Source: Candidatus Sumerlaeota bacterium (lineage in GTDB: Bacteria > Sumerlaeota > Sumerlaeia > JADFCT01). Taken from it: 30,457 nt of DNA. Shown in pieces: positions 14,477-22,263 of the stretch. Position numbers and translations under genes: made by a program. The stretch spans positions 1 through 30,457 of the forward strand of contig JAPLSP010000714.1 in assembly GCA_026398575.1 (NCBI GenBank). The letters run 5' to 3'. The notes beneath the pieces are model-generated. The model worked only from the letters and a program-made list of their open reading frames with translations, did not search any database and was not told the DNA's origin. Each line of letters opens with the position of its first letter. Position 1 is the stretch's first letter.

Positions 14477-14486
14477 GATTTTTTTT
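14453..14486 (+). terminator. Weak possible intrinsic terminator after the deaminase operon
   Basis: AAATCTT (14453-14459) pairs with AAGATTT (14475-14481), followed by a run of T to 14486. The stem is only 7 bp and AT-rich, so it would be weak. The location, at the end of the small downstream gene, is right for a terminator. Confidence 0.35.
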
Positions 14487-14524
14487 CCTTGATTTCACAA
14501 TAATCTGCTTTCTTACTGGCTTTT

Positions 14525-15856
14525 ATGAAACCAGCTCAATTTGCTATTCTGCTTCCATTTCTTTTAGCGGCGCTGTCAGGAATTTTTGCCGTCGAACACT
14601 TTCCGCCGCCTGATTTCGGTCCGGAATATGTGTACCCGCATTCCGACCAGACGGCGGCGCGCGCGGGATGGAAAGGCCTGATGGACATGGCCGCGCTGCT
14701 CGCCGCGCTTGGCTGGGGCGCTTATGCCTCGTTCACCGGGCGCAGCCGCCGCGCCACGGTCTGGCTGTCGCTCGCCTCGATCACCTACTTCGGGTTTTAT
14801 CGCAAAGGGTGCGTCTGCCCCATTGGCGCGATCCAGAACGTCGCCGCGGCGTTGCTGGATTCATCGCTGGTCTTGCCGCTGGTGGTGATCGTCTTCTTCA
14901 CCGCGCCGCTGTTGGTCGCGCTTTTTTTCGGGAGGGTTTTTTGCGGCGGAGTCTGTCCCTTCGGCGCGATCCAGGATTTGGCGCTGCTCAAGCCCATCTC
15001 GGTTCCGCGCTGGCTGGATTTGGGTTTGAGCTATCTGCGCTATGTTTATATGGGACTGGCGATCCTGTTCGCGACGACGGGCGCGAGCTACCTCATCTGC
15101 AAATACGATCCATTCGTCGGCTTTTTCCGCATGGCCGCGCGCTTTGACATCTGGGTATGGAGCATTGCGATTCTGCTCGTGTCGCTGATTATCGGGCGGC
15201 CCTATTGCCGCTATCTATGCCCCTATGGCGCGCTGCTGGGGATCGTATCGCGCTTTTCGCTCTGGCGCGTCACGGTGACGCCCGATCGCTGCATCGTCTG
15301 CGGGCTTTGCCGCGAAGCATGTCCTTACGGGGCGATCCGAGAGGCGGACGTGATATCGGGACAGGAGGAATCGGACGCTCCCGCGGGCGGGCGCATCCGA
15401 TTCACGCCCGCGCATTGGGCGCTCATCGTTCTTCTACCATTGGCCGGCGCCGGGCTTGGATGGTTCGCGGGACCGGCGCTGTCGGGATCGCATTATCTTG
15501 TGCAGACGGCCAAGCGCGTGGCGCTGGAGGAAGCGAAGGGATTGCCCGACCGGACCTTCCAGAGCGAAGCCTTCCGCTCGACCGGGCGGACTCCGGAGAG
15601 CCTTTACGCGCAGGCGCGCCAGACGCAGGCGGGATACAAAACCGGCGGAGCATGGTTTGGCGGATGGTGCGGCCTGATGGCGGCGATGATGATGCTGGGG
15701 ATCGCATTCGAGCGCCGCCGGACGCGCTTCGAGGCCAGTCGCGCGCATTGCGTGGAATGCGGCAAGTGTTATCTGACATGTCCCATCGAGCGCGAGCGGC
15801 TGGGAATGCCGGTAGAACTCGAACTCAAAGACAAGATGCAATCGGTGAACCAATAG
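14525..15856 (+). CDS. Membrane polyferredoxin-type 4Fe-4S protein (NapH/NosR-C-terminal-like)
   Basis: The 443-residue protein combines five or six membrane segments with several cysteine clusters. These are CVCPIGA (96-102), CGGVCPFGA (140-148), CRYLCPYGA (228-236), a ferredoxin-like CIVCGLCREACP (256-267) and a C-terminal CVECGKCYLTCP. The layout resembles NapH, CcoG/RdxA and the C-terminal part of NosR, which pass electrons across the membrane to periplasmic or assembly partners. It lacks the N-terminal FMN-binding domain of NosR. No nitrate, nitrous oxide or cytochrome oxidase genes are nearby, so its partner is unknown. Weak spacing signals precede the ATG at 14525. It ends 29 bases before the ABC gene. 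Confidence 0.85.
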   Translation: MKPAQFAILLPFLLAALSGIFAVEHFPPPDFGPEYVYPHSDQTAARAGWKGLMDMAALLAALGWGAYASFTGRSRRATVWLSLASITYFGFYRKGCVCPIGAIQNVAAALLDSSLVLPLVVIVFFTAPLLVALFFGRVFCGGVCPFGAIQDLALLKPISVPRWLDLGLSYLRYVYMGLAILFATTGASYLICKYDPFVGFFRMAARFDIWVWSIAILLVSLIIGRPYCRYLCPYGALLGIVSRFSLWRVTVTPDRCIVCGLCREACPYGAIREADVISGQEESDAPAGGRIRFTPAHWALIVLLPLAGAGLGWFAGPALSGSHYLVQTAKRVALEEAKGLPDRTFQSEAFRSTGRTPESLYAQARQTQAGYKTGGAWFGGWCGLMAAMMMLGIAFERRRTRFEASRAHCVECGKCYLTCPIERERLGMPVELELKDKMQSVNQ

Positions 15857-15885
15857 CCTCGCTCGAAGCGTCTTCGATTGTGCGT

Positions 15886-17298
15886 ATGAATAAAAATGTC
15901 GCCATACATGTGGAAGGATTGGGCAAGCTCTATCAGATCGGCGGTTCGATTGATCTGACATTGACCTTCCGCGAAGCGCTGTATTCGCTGCCGCGCGCCA
16001 TCGCTCAAAAAACCGCTCACGGCATCCATAAGCTATTCCACCCCTCATCCACCTCCAATCCACAACCCGCAATCGCCATTCTTTCATCGCCGGTTCTTAG
16101 TCCGGAAACCGAAAACCGAAAACCGAAAACCGCGCTCCCCTCCGCGCCTCCCGGCATGTTTTGGGCGCTGAGAGACATCAATTTCGAGGTTCAACGCGGA
16201 GAGGCCATCGGCATCATCGGGCGCAATGGCGCCGGCAAATCCACACTCCTGAAAATTCTCGCCCGCATCACGTCGCCGACTACGGGCGAGGCCGAAATCC
16301 GCGGGCGCGTCGGATCGCTGCTGGAAGTCGGCACGGGGTTTCATCCCGAGCTGACGGGACGCGAAAATATTTATCTGAACGGCTCGATCCTCGGGATGCG
16401 CAAGAGCGAGATTGACCGCTGCTTTGATGAGATCGTCGCCTTCGCCGAAACCGGGCAATTTCTCGATATGCCGGTCAAGCGCTATTCCAGCGGCATGCGC
16501 GTCCGGCTGGCCTTCGCCGTCGCCGCGCACATCAAGCCCGAGATTCTGATCATTGACGAGGTGCTGGCCGTCGGCGACGCGCAGTTCCAGAAAAAATGCC
16601 TCGGCAAGATGGGCGAAGTGGCGCAGGGCGACCGCACGGTGCTTTTCGTCAGCCATGACATGGGCGCCATCGCCGGCCTTTGCACGAAGTGCATTTACCT
16701 CAAGGACGGCATGATCGAAGACATCGGCCCCACGCAGGACGTCATCTTCCACTACCTTTCGGATTTCAAGGCCGACAGTCCATTGTCCTTCTCGCAACGG
16801 CGCGACCGCGGCGGCGATGGCCGTGTGCGGCTGACTCAGATCAACTTTTTCGACGCCAAAACCCGCGCCCCGCTGGACGCTGTTCTCAGCGGACAGGATG
16901 TTCTGATCGAGATCGGCTATGAAGCCAGCGACCCGAGTCTCGAACGAATCGGCTTCTTCAATATCGGGCTGGCGTTTTTCACCAACCTGGGCCAATTCGT
17001 CATGGTCCTCAACAGCCAGATGGCCAATCGTGCGTTTCAGGATTTGCCGCCGCGCGGCGCCGTCTATTGCCGCGTGCCCCGGTTCCCGCTCATGACGGGC
17101 GCCTTCTTTGTATCGGCGACACTGCAAGTCAATGGGCAGCTGGCCGACCAAGTCAGGGAAGCGCTCATTTGCCACGTTGAAACAGGCGACTACTTCAATA
17201 CCGGAATCACCAACGTCCAGGGACGCCAGGGCGTCTACGTGGACCATTGCTGGCTTCGCGATCCCGGCGAGTCGGACGCGAAAGGAAAGGTGGAATAA
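15886..17298 (+). CDS. Polysaccharide-export ABC transporter ATP-binding protein (Wzt type)
   Basis: The 470-residue protein has the ATPase core of O-antigen/teichoic-type exporters: Walker A GRNGAGKSTLLKIL (about 111), GRVGSLLEVGTGFHPELTGR, signature YSSGMRVRLAFA (about 198), Walker B ILIIDEVLAVGD (about 219) and switch VLFVSHD (about 251). From about 305 it has a Wzt-type C-terminal beta-sandwich that in the family binds the finished glycan, consistent with export of a specific polymer. A roughly 45-residue proline- and serine-rich insert (about 45-90) separates the first strand from WALRDINFEV, and part of it is encoded by a gaaaacc simple repeat. No Wzm permease gene is in the window. The ATG at 15886 begins the conserved IHVEGLGKLYQ segment. 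Confidence 0.9.
   Translation: MNKNVAIHVEGLGKLYQIGGSIDLTLTFREALYSLPRAIAQKTAHGIHKLFHPSSTSNPQPAIAILSSPVLSPETENRKPKTALPSAPPGMFWALRDINFEVQRGEAIGIIGRNGAGKSTLLKILARITSPTTGEAEIRGRVGSLLEVGTGFHPELTGRENIYLNGSILGMRKSEIDRCFDEIVAFAETGQFLDMPVKRYSSGMRVRLAFAVAAHIKPEILIIDEVLAVGDAQFQKKCLGKMGEVAQGDRTVLFVSHDMGAIAGLCTKCIYLKDGMIEDIGPTQDVIFHYLSDFKADSPLSFSQRRDRGGDGRVRLTQINFFDAKTRAPLDAVLSGQDVLIEIGYEASDPSLERIGFFNIGLAFFTNLGQFVMVLNSQMANRAFQDLPPRGAVYCRVPRFPLMTGAFFVSATLQVNGQLADQVREALICHVETGDYFNTGITNVQGRQGVYVDHCWLRDPGESDAKGKVE
16106..16131. repeat. gaaaacc simple repeat inside the Wzt-type gene
   Basis: Three to four copies of gaaaacc (ccggaaaccgaaaaccg...) lie in frame within the ABC gene and encode a non-conserved linker (PETENRKPKT). 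The same style of short array is otherwise seen in the spacers of this window. Confidence 0.7.
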
Positions 17299-17302
17299 AT
17301 TC

Positions 17303-18187
17303 ATGCGATACCGATTTGCTTTCGGGCTGGCGCGCAGCGGAACCACTTTTTTGTCGGACGTGCTGGCTTTGACCAGCTCGCGCGTCCGATATCTGCGCGA
17401 GCCGCTGCCCAGAGTCAAAAACCTCCCATCCAACGCTTACGCGGAAGCTTGGTTTGTTCCCCCGCGCAAGGGCGCGGAAGAAATCCGATGGGCTCGCAAT
17501 GTGATTGAAAGCGTCGCCGAATCGAACCAAATGCTGCGCGACGACCTGGTCGCCAAGACGGTCTATCGCGACGACCCATCCCCGGAATTCATCATCATCA
17601 AGGAAGTCCATGCCCTGCTGACGTTTGCGCAGATCATCGAGGGCCTGGATTTCAAGGCCGTGGCGATTACGCGGAATCCTTTGCGAACATTGGACAGCTA
17701 TTTTTCCGGGCACACCAAGGAACAGCGAACCTATATGGTGGATGAATACGGCTACATCCATGAATATTTGAAACTGGCCGCCAAGCGCAGGGACAACGAA
17801 TTGCTAAACAAGGCGCTGGGCAAGCTTTCGCCGCGCGCCGCCGCGTACCTGCGCCGCCCGCTATGGATGACGAACGAGTTGTCGCGCCAGGCGTGCATGA
17901 CGGACCTGGCAAGCAAGGCGCTGGAGGCATGGGCGGAGATGGACAGCCGCATCACGCTGGTCCGATACGATGAGCTTTGCCTCAATCCCATCGAAGAAAC
18001 ACGGCGCTTTTTCAATTTCCTCGACCTCGGATTCAGCGAATCAACCGAGGCGGGTTTGAAGCAACTGACCGAAGGCAAGAATACAGGCTATTACGACACG
18101 AAAAAAAACAGCATGGAGATGCTGAATCGCAGTTTCCGGGTCATCACACCCGCCCTGCAAAAATCCCTCGGCAAATTACTGGGATAG
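17303..18187 (+). CDS. Sulfotransferase-family protein
   Basis: The 294-residue protein starts MRYRFAFGLARSGTTFLSDVL. The GxxRSGTTFL loop is the 5'-phosphosulfate-binding motif of PAPS-dependent sulfotransferases. The second PAPS motif is AITRNPLRTLDSYFSG (an R...S pattern near residue 125-140). Late in the protein, ITLVRYDELCLNPIEETRRFFNFLDL is the typical family ending. It starts 4 bases after the Wzt-type gene and so is probably in the same operon, which points to sulfation of the exported glycan or its precursor. A PAPS-synthesis gene is not in the window. Acceptor identity is unknown. The ATG at 17303 is used because the P-loop strand starts directly after it. Confidence 0.85.
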   Translation: MRYRFAFGLARSGTTFLSDVLALTSSRVRYLREPLPRVKNLPSNAYAEAWFVPPRKGAEEIRWARNVIESVAESNQMLRDDLVAKTVYRDDPSPEFIIIKEVHALLTFAQIIEGLDFKAVAITRNPLRTLDSYFSGHTKEQRTYMVDEYGYIHEYLKLAAKRRDNELLNKALGKLSPRAAAYLRRPLWMTNELSRQACMTDLASKALEAWAEMDSRITLVRYDELCLNPIEETRRFFNFLDLGFSESTEAGLKQLTEGKNTGYYDTKKNSMEMLNRSFRVITPALQKSLGKLLG

Positions 18188-18227
18188 GACACGCAAGACC
18201 ATTCATCCTGTCTCCAGGAGCAGCATA

Positions 18228-18851
18228 ATGGAAAGCGTTGGACAAGCAATCACACGGCGGGTGGCGGAACGGCTGCGGACGACACCCCTCGGCCTCCTTT
18301 GGCATCGCCTTCATGGTTCGCCCGTTCCGCCGCCCGACCATATCAAGCGCTATTGGCTGAGGCGTTTCGCACGACGATATTCGATTTCCACTTTCATCGA
18401 ATCCGGAACCTATGTGGGGCATACGGTCGAGACGATGCTGCCCTGCTGCTCCATCATTCACACCATCGAACTGAGCGACAAGCTTTGGAAAGAAGCGACG
18501 CTCAAATTCCTGCTCAAGCCGGGCGTCCAGGTTCACCATGGCGACAGCGGCGCGGCGTTGCCAAAAATTCTCGCGGGCATCTCGGAGCGCTGCCTTTTCT
18601 GGCTTGACGGCCATTACTCCGCCGGCCTGACAGCCCGCGGTGACAGCAACACGCCGATCGCCCGCGAGCTGGCCGCCATCGCCGCGCATTCGCGAAACGA
18701 CCATGTAATCCTGATAGACGATGCGCGGCAATTCGACGGAACCCAGGACTATCCCTCGCGGGAAGCCCTGTTCGAAATGCTGCGGCGCATCAATCCCGCC
18801 TATCGAATCCGGCTCGTGGATGACATGTTCCAGGCCTATCCCCGCCCATAA
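18228..18851 (+). CDS. Methyltransferase-like protein of the surface-glycan locus
   Basis: The 207-residue protein follows an AGGAG ribosome binding site at 18216-18220. It has a Rossmann-type methyltransferase pattern: FIESGTYVGHTVETML in the place of the SAM-binding motif I, IIHTIELSDKLW (acidic residue after strand 2), VQVHHGDSGAALPKIL, CLFWLDGHYSAG and HVILIDDARQF. Proteins of this type occur in glycan and antibiotic clusters, but I cannot name the acceptor. There is no membrane segment. It lies 40 bases downstream of the sulfotransferase. Alternative: a non-methylating Rossmann enzyme. Confidence 0.7.
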   Translation: MESVGQAITRRVAERLRTTPLGLLWHRLHGSPVPPPDHIKRYWLRRFARRYSISTFIESGTYVGHTVETMLPCCSIIHTIELSDKLWKEATLKFLLKPGVQVHHGDSGAALPKILAGISERCLFWLDGHYSAGLTARGDSNTPIARELAAIAAHSRNDHVILIDDARQFDGTQDYPSREALFEMLRRINPAYRIRLVDDMFQAYPRP

Positions 18852-18969
18852 CAAGGCGCTTATGATGATAAAGTCGCTCAAGGAAAAAATTAAAGAAGCG
18901 CTCTTGTGCGCTGAAGCGCTCGAATGAGATGCTTGCCTGCGGCCTCGGCGTGCGCGCGCGCAAGCAGGC

Positions 18970-19998
18970 ATGAGAAAAATGAATACTCACCCCAAAAGCC
19001 TGAAGATTCTTTCCTGCTGCCCGCAGGGATACTATTCCCAAAGCGCCGGGAAGTCGTATGAATATGTCTCGTTTGTCGAAGTTCCGCGCGGCATGGGGCA
19101 TTGCGCGCATCACTATGACTATCGTCTGGCGGCCGAAGCCGGGCGCGAGGCGATGAATGACTTTTTTCTCTCCGTCGTCAAGAACGGCGGCTACGACCTT
19201 GTCATGGTCATGACAAACACGGATCAATTCCTGCCGGAAGTTTTGGATGAGGCGCGCCGCCACACTATCCTCATGGCCTGGAACTGCGACGATTACTGGC
19301 GTTGGAAGGATTATTCCTCCCGGTGGGCGCCACATTTTTCATTCATGGTGACGACGTCCCGGAGCGTCTATGAGGAGAATTGCAGCGCTTATCCCAACCT
19401 GCTGCTGAGCCAATGGGGCTGCACGGGGATGCGCGACGGCCTGAACACGCCCAAAGACCTTGACATCAGCTTCGTCGGGCTGGCTTATGGCGAACGGCTG
19501 GCCCAGGTTCAGCGGCTTCAACGCGAATTCGGTATGTCGGCCTATGGCAGATACGTCACTCCGCCGCCGACGTTCAAACGGCGCATCCAGCTGGCGCTCG
19601 CGAAAAGGTTGGGCATCACCTGGAGCGATGAGAGCCTGGAACTGCCCGATCAGGACGCCGTCAAAGCGGTCTGGAACCGGAGCCGCATCTGCTTCACGCC
19701 GCTGGAGGACATCCATGGAAGCGTAAGGCAGATCAAGGCGCGGGTCTTCGACATGGGACTAAGCGGCGCGGTGATGCTGTGCTCGAAGAATCCCGGGCTC
19801 CATGAATTTTACGAACCGGGCAAGGAATTCGTCGAATTCGAAACAATGGATGAGTGCGCCGAGAAGGCGCGCCATCTTTTGTCGCATGAAGCCGAGCGCG
19901 CCGCCATCGCGCGAGCCTACTATGATCGCACCCGCTCCGAGCATCTATGGACCGCGCGTTTCAACGCGCTCTTCAAGGCGATGGGGCTGGGCGTATAG
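18970..19998 (+). CDS. CgeB-like glycosyltransferase
   Basis: The 342-residue protein has the hallmarks of the CgeB/YkvP-type GT-B glycosyltransferases. These are an N-terminal Rossmann-like half with LMAWNCDDYWRWKDYS, FMVTTSRSVYEEN and DISFVGLAYGERLAQV, and a C-terminal half with RICFTPLEDIHGSVRQIKARVFDMGLSGAVML and GKEFVEFETMDECAEKARHLL. The last two match the nucleotide-sugar binding C-terminal region. Two ATGs, 18970 and 18979, are possible starts, with no strong ribosome binding site. The spacer before it (18852-18969) contains a short GC-rich inverted pair (gcttgcctgc / gcaagcaggc). It probably adds one sugar in the locus's glycan. Confidence 0.85.
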   Translation: MRKMNTHPKSLKILSCCPQGYYSQSAGKSYEYVSFVEVPRGMGHCAHHYDYRLAAEAGREAMNDFFLSVVKNGGYDLVMVMTNTDQFLPEVLDEARRHTILMAWNCDDYWRWKDYSSRWAPHFSFMVTTSRSVYEENCSAYPNLLLSQWGCTGMRDGLNTPKDLDISFVGLAYGERLAQVQRLQREFGMSAYGRYVTPPPTFKRRIQLALAKRLGITWSDESLELPDQDAVKAVWNRSRICFTPLEDIHGSVRQIKARVFDMGLSGAVMLCSKNPGLHEFYEPGKEFVEFETMDECAEKARHLLSHEAERAAIARAYYDRTRSEHLWTARFNALFKAMGLGV

Positions 19999-20061
19999 CG
20001 CGCTGAGTCATAAATTCAACGCCTATTTTTTGCTTGAAGGTGATGTAATGCGATTGAAGCC

Positions 20062-20170
20062 AGCGCCAGCTTTGGGAGTGCGGTTGCTTGCTTCCGCTTT
20101 TGCTGCGATTATTCATAAGATCGGCGATGCAAAATCGGCAGCAAGCAACCGCACTCCAAAAGCTGGCGCC
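20062..20170. repeat. Long inverted repeat with 42-base arms
   Basis: Bases 20062-20103 are the reverse complement of 20129-20170 at 38 of 42 positions, with a 25-base loop. It is the strongest hairpin in the window. The arms contain gagtgcggttgcttgct and agcaagcaaccgcactc. There is no T tract after it, so it is more likely an interspersed MITE-like element or processing hairpin than a standard terminator. The 204-base spacer 19999-20202 holds nothing else I can identify. Confidence 0.85.
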
Positions 20171-20202
20171 GAGCTTATCCGCATTAATCTACTTTCCAAA
20201 AT

Positions 20203-22263
20203 ATGAATACTTGTAATGAAAATGTGTCATCGCATTTGCGAATATTAACGCAAAGAGCCGGCTGGGGCCTCTTCGCGCTGGGGACGGCGGTGTTCTGCGC
20301 GGTGCAATTTTACCTCGTCTTCGCGCCCATCGCTCGCCGCGCTGAACCGGTGGAGGTGGACGACGCTTATTCGTACATTCACAAAGCCGAACAGATGCGT
20401 TCGGATTTCCTGCAGCGCGCGCCGGCTTTGGAGGATTTGCGCCGCCAGATTTATGCGCCGCCGTTCAATGCGCGCCAATTCTATGAATGCAACCGCCTCG
20501 AGCGTCGCCTGCTCCATCTATATCATCCGCTCCATTCCCTGCTGCTGCTCGCGCTCCACGGCACAGGCCTGACGTGGGTCCGCGCGTTCGAACTTCTGCA
20601 GCTCTTCGGAGTTCTCTTCATCGTCCTGGGCGCCGCGGCCTGGCTCTTGACGCTCTGGGGTCCGGGTCCGGTTGGATGCGCATTGCTGGCGATGGCGCTC
20701 ATGCGATTCAAGGACCAGGGATTTCACATCATCGTTCCCTCCAATCTTTGCCTGGGCGCCGCGTTTTGGGTTTGGGCTGCCATCGCCTGTGGAGGGCGCA
20801 TCGCGGATTGGGCTGCTCCTCTGGGCGCGCTGCTGATGCCGTGGATTCATCCAGCCGGAAAAATTTATGCCGTGCTGACGATGGCCGCGTATGCGCTGGA
20901 GCGCCGTCTGCCAGACCGCCGCCGCCGTGTTATTTTCGCCATTATGCTTGCGCTGATCATGGCCGCGGCCATCGTTCCCTACTTGATAACCACACCCGCT
21001 TTCAGAGCGTTGACGGCGGACGCCCTTCCCGGCGATTCCCGGATGCGCACTCTCAGTGCCGCCGCGCGCGCCCTTGGATTCAGCGCGCTCTATGCTTTCG
21101 GCGGATATAACTGGCTGCTCTTGCTTGCGTCGCTTTTGCTGGCGGTCATCGGAGTGGCGGCGGTTCCTCGCGCGGCGCGCCGGCAATTGATTCAAACGGG
21201 CATTGGCGCAATTCTCCTGGCGCTGGCAGGCATAGCTTTCGCCCTGCCGCTCTATCCCAACGCGCTAGCCGAAAGATTCATCGTTCCCCTGGCTCTGCTT
21301 GTATATGGGGCAATCGGGCATGCATACTGGGCGATAGGATCAGCGTGCGTTGGCGCCATGAGGAGCCGGAAGAAGCAATCCAATGAGGATGAAGACCAGG
21401 GGCTCTTGCCATCTTCCCGCGCTGTCGCCTATCTCTGCCTTGTGATCTTGGTCATCCTGGCGGCATATCACGCGCAAGCCACGTGGCGCTATTGGGCAAA
21501 AGAGCGCATCCAGATCATGGATCGTCTGGTTCATTCTCAGCCATATCGTCTCGCGCCGGATCAAGCGGCCGCGCTGTTGCGCCAATCGCGCGAGGGAGAT
21601 CGCGTCCTGTATTTAGATGAGGCGCCGCTCTATTTTTATCTCACCTATGGCGCGGCGGGGCGCGGCGCGATATATTATCCAACGATTCAGGGAACGCCCA
21701 GCGAGCCGACATGGCTGCATGGGAAGGATGCGCCGCGCTTTGCTGTGTTCATTCATCCGCGCCATCGCATTCCCGATTCCACGGAAGGCGGCTTCCTCTG
21801 GGCGCCAAAGGCCTGCGTTGAGATCGTATGCAAAGCGCCAAAGCCATTGTCGCAATGGATGATCCGCTTGCAATCGCAGCGCTGTCCGCTCGAGATCCGG
21901 ATGCGCGCGCACGAAGCCGCCTCCGACAGCATAACCACCTGGACGCTGCGTTTCGACAAACCCATGAATGAGCCGACATGGGTCTCCCTGGCCCCACCCG
22001 TCCACAATGTCCACCTCGTCCACGGCATCCACCTGGAGCTTCAAACACCCGACCCCTCCATCCAAATCAGCGGCGTCCGCACGTCGCCTGATTCGCCCTG
22101 GGACTGGCCCTGGCATGAAGGGGTTAGCGTTCGCTGGACGATGGATCACCGAGTATTTTTCAAGGCGCTATTCGATCCGGAGGATTTATATCCGGATACG
22201 AGGCTGAAGTTTCGCGTGCTGGATGATCGGGGCGCTTGCGTCCTTGCGGAGATTCAACCATGA
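20203..22263 (+). CDS. Multi-membrane protein, probable GT-C-fold glycosyltransferase (paralog 1)
   Basis: The 686-residue protein has about 11 membrane segments, starting with one at 22-42. The first external loop carries EPVEVDDAYSYIHKAEQ, with Asp53-Asp54 in the position where GT-C enzymes keep catalytic acidic residues. GT-C enzymes take a sugar from a polyprenyl-phosphate donor and transfer it on the outer face of the membrane. The C-terminal 200 residues are soluble and extracytoplasmic (LYLDEAPLYFYLTYG, RFAVFIHPRHRIP). It matches the next gene throughout. Family membership is inferred from topology and the acidic motif. The last bases overlap the next start by four (ATGA), so the two are translationally coupled. 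Confidence 0.72.
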   Translation: MNTCNENVSSHLRILTQRAGWGLFALGTAVFCAVQFYLVFAPIARRAEPVEVDDAYSYIHKAEQMRSDFLQRAPALEDLRRQIYAPPFNARQFYECNRLERRLLHLYHPLHSLLLLALHGTGLTWVRAFELLQLFGVLFIVLGAAAWLLTLWGPGPVGCALLAMALMRFKDQGFHIIVPSNLCLGAAFWVWAAIACGGRIADWAAPLGALLMPWIHPAGKIYAVLTMAAYALERRLPDRRRRVIFAIMLALIMAAAIVPYLITTPAFRALTADALPGDSRMRTLSAAARALGFSALYAFGGYNWLLLLASLLLAVIGVAAVPRAARRQLIQTGIGAILLALAGIAFALPLYPNALAERFIVPLALLVYGAIGHAYWAIGSACVGAMRSRKKQSNEDEDQGLLPSSRAVAYLCLVILVILAAYHAQATWRYWAKERIQIMDRLVHSQPYRLAPDQAAALLRQSREGDRVLYLDEAPLYFYLTYGAAGRGAIYYPTIQGTPSEPTWLHGKDAPRFAVFIHPRHRIPDSTEGGFLWAPKACVEIVCKAPKPLSQWMIRLQSQRCPLEIRMRAHEAASDSITTWTLRFDKPMNEPTWVSLAPPVHNVHLVHGIHLELQTPDPSIQISGVRTSPDSPWDWPWHEGVSVRWTMDHRVFFKALFDPEDLYPDTRLKFRVLDDRGACVLAEIQP

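Noticed and set aside
15157..15885. Long N-terminal extension of the ABC protein overlapping the Fe-S gene
   Set aside because: It is an Arg-rich shadow of the Fe-S protein gene; conserved ABC sequence starts at the ATG at 15886.
18862..18927. 21-codon frame (MMIKSLKEKIKEALL...) between the methyltransferase-like and CgeB-like genes
   Set aside because: Too short, with no good ribosome binding site or recognisable family, although the peptide is amphipathic.
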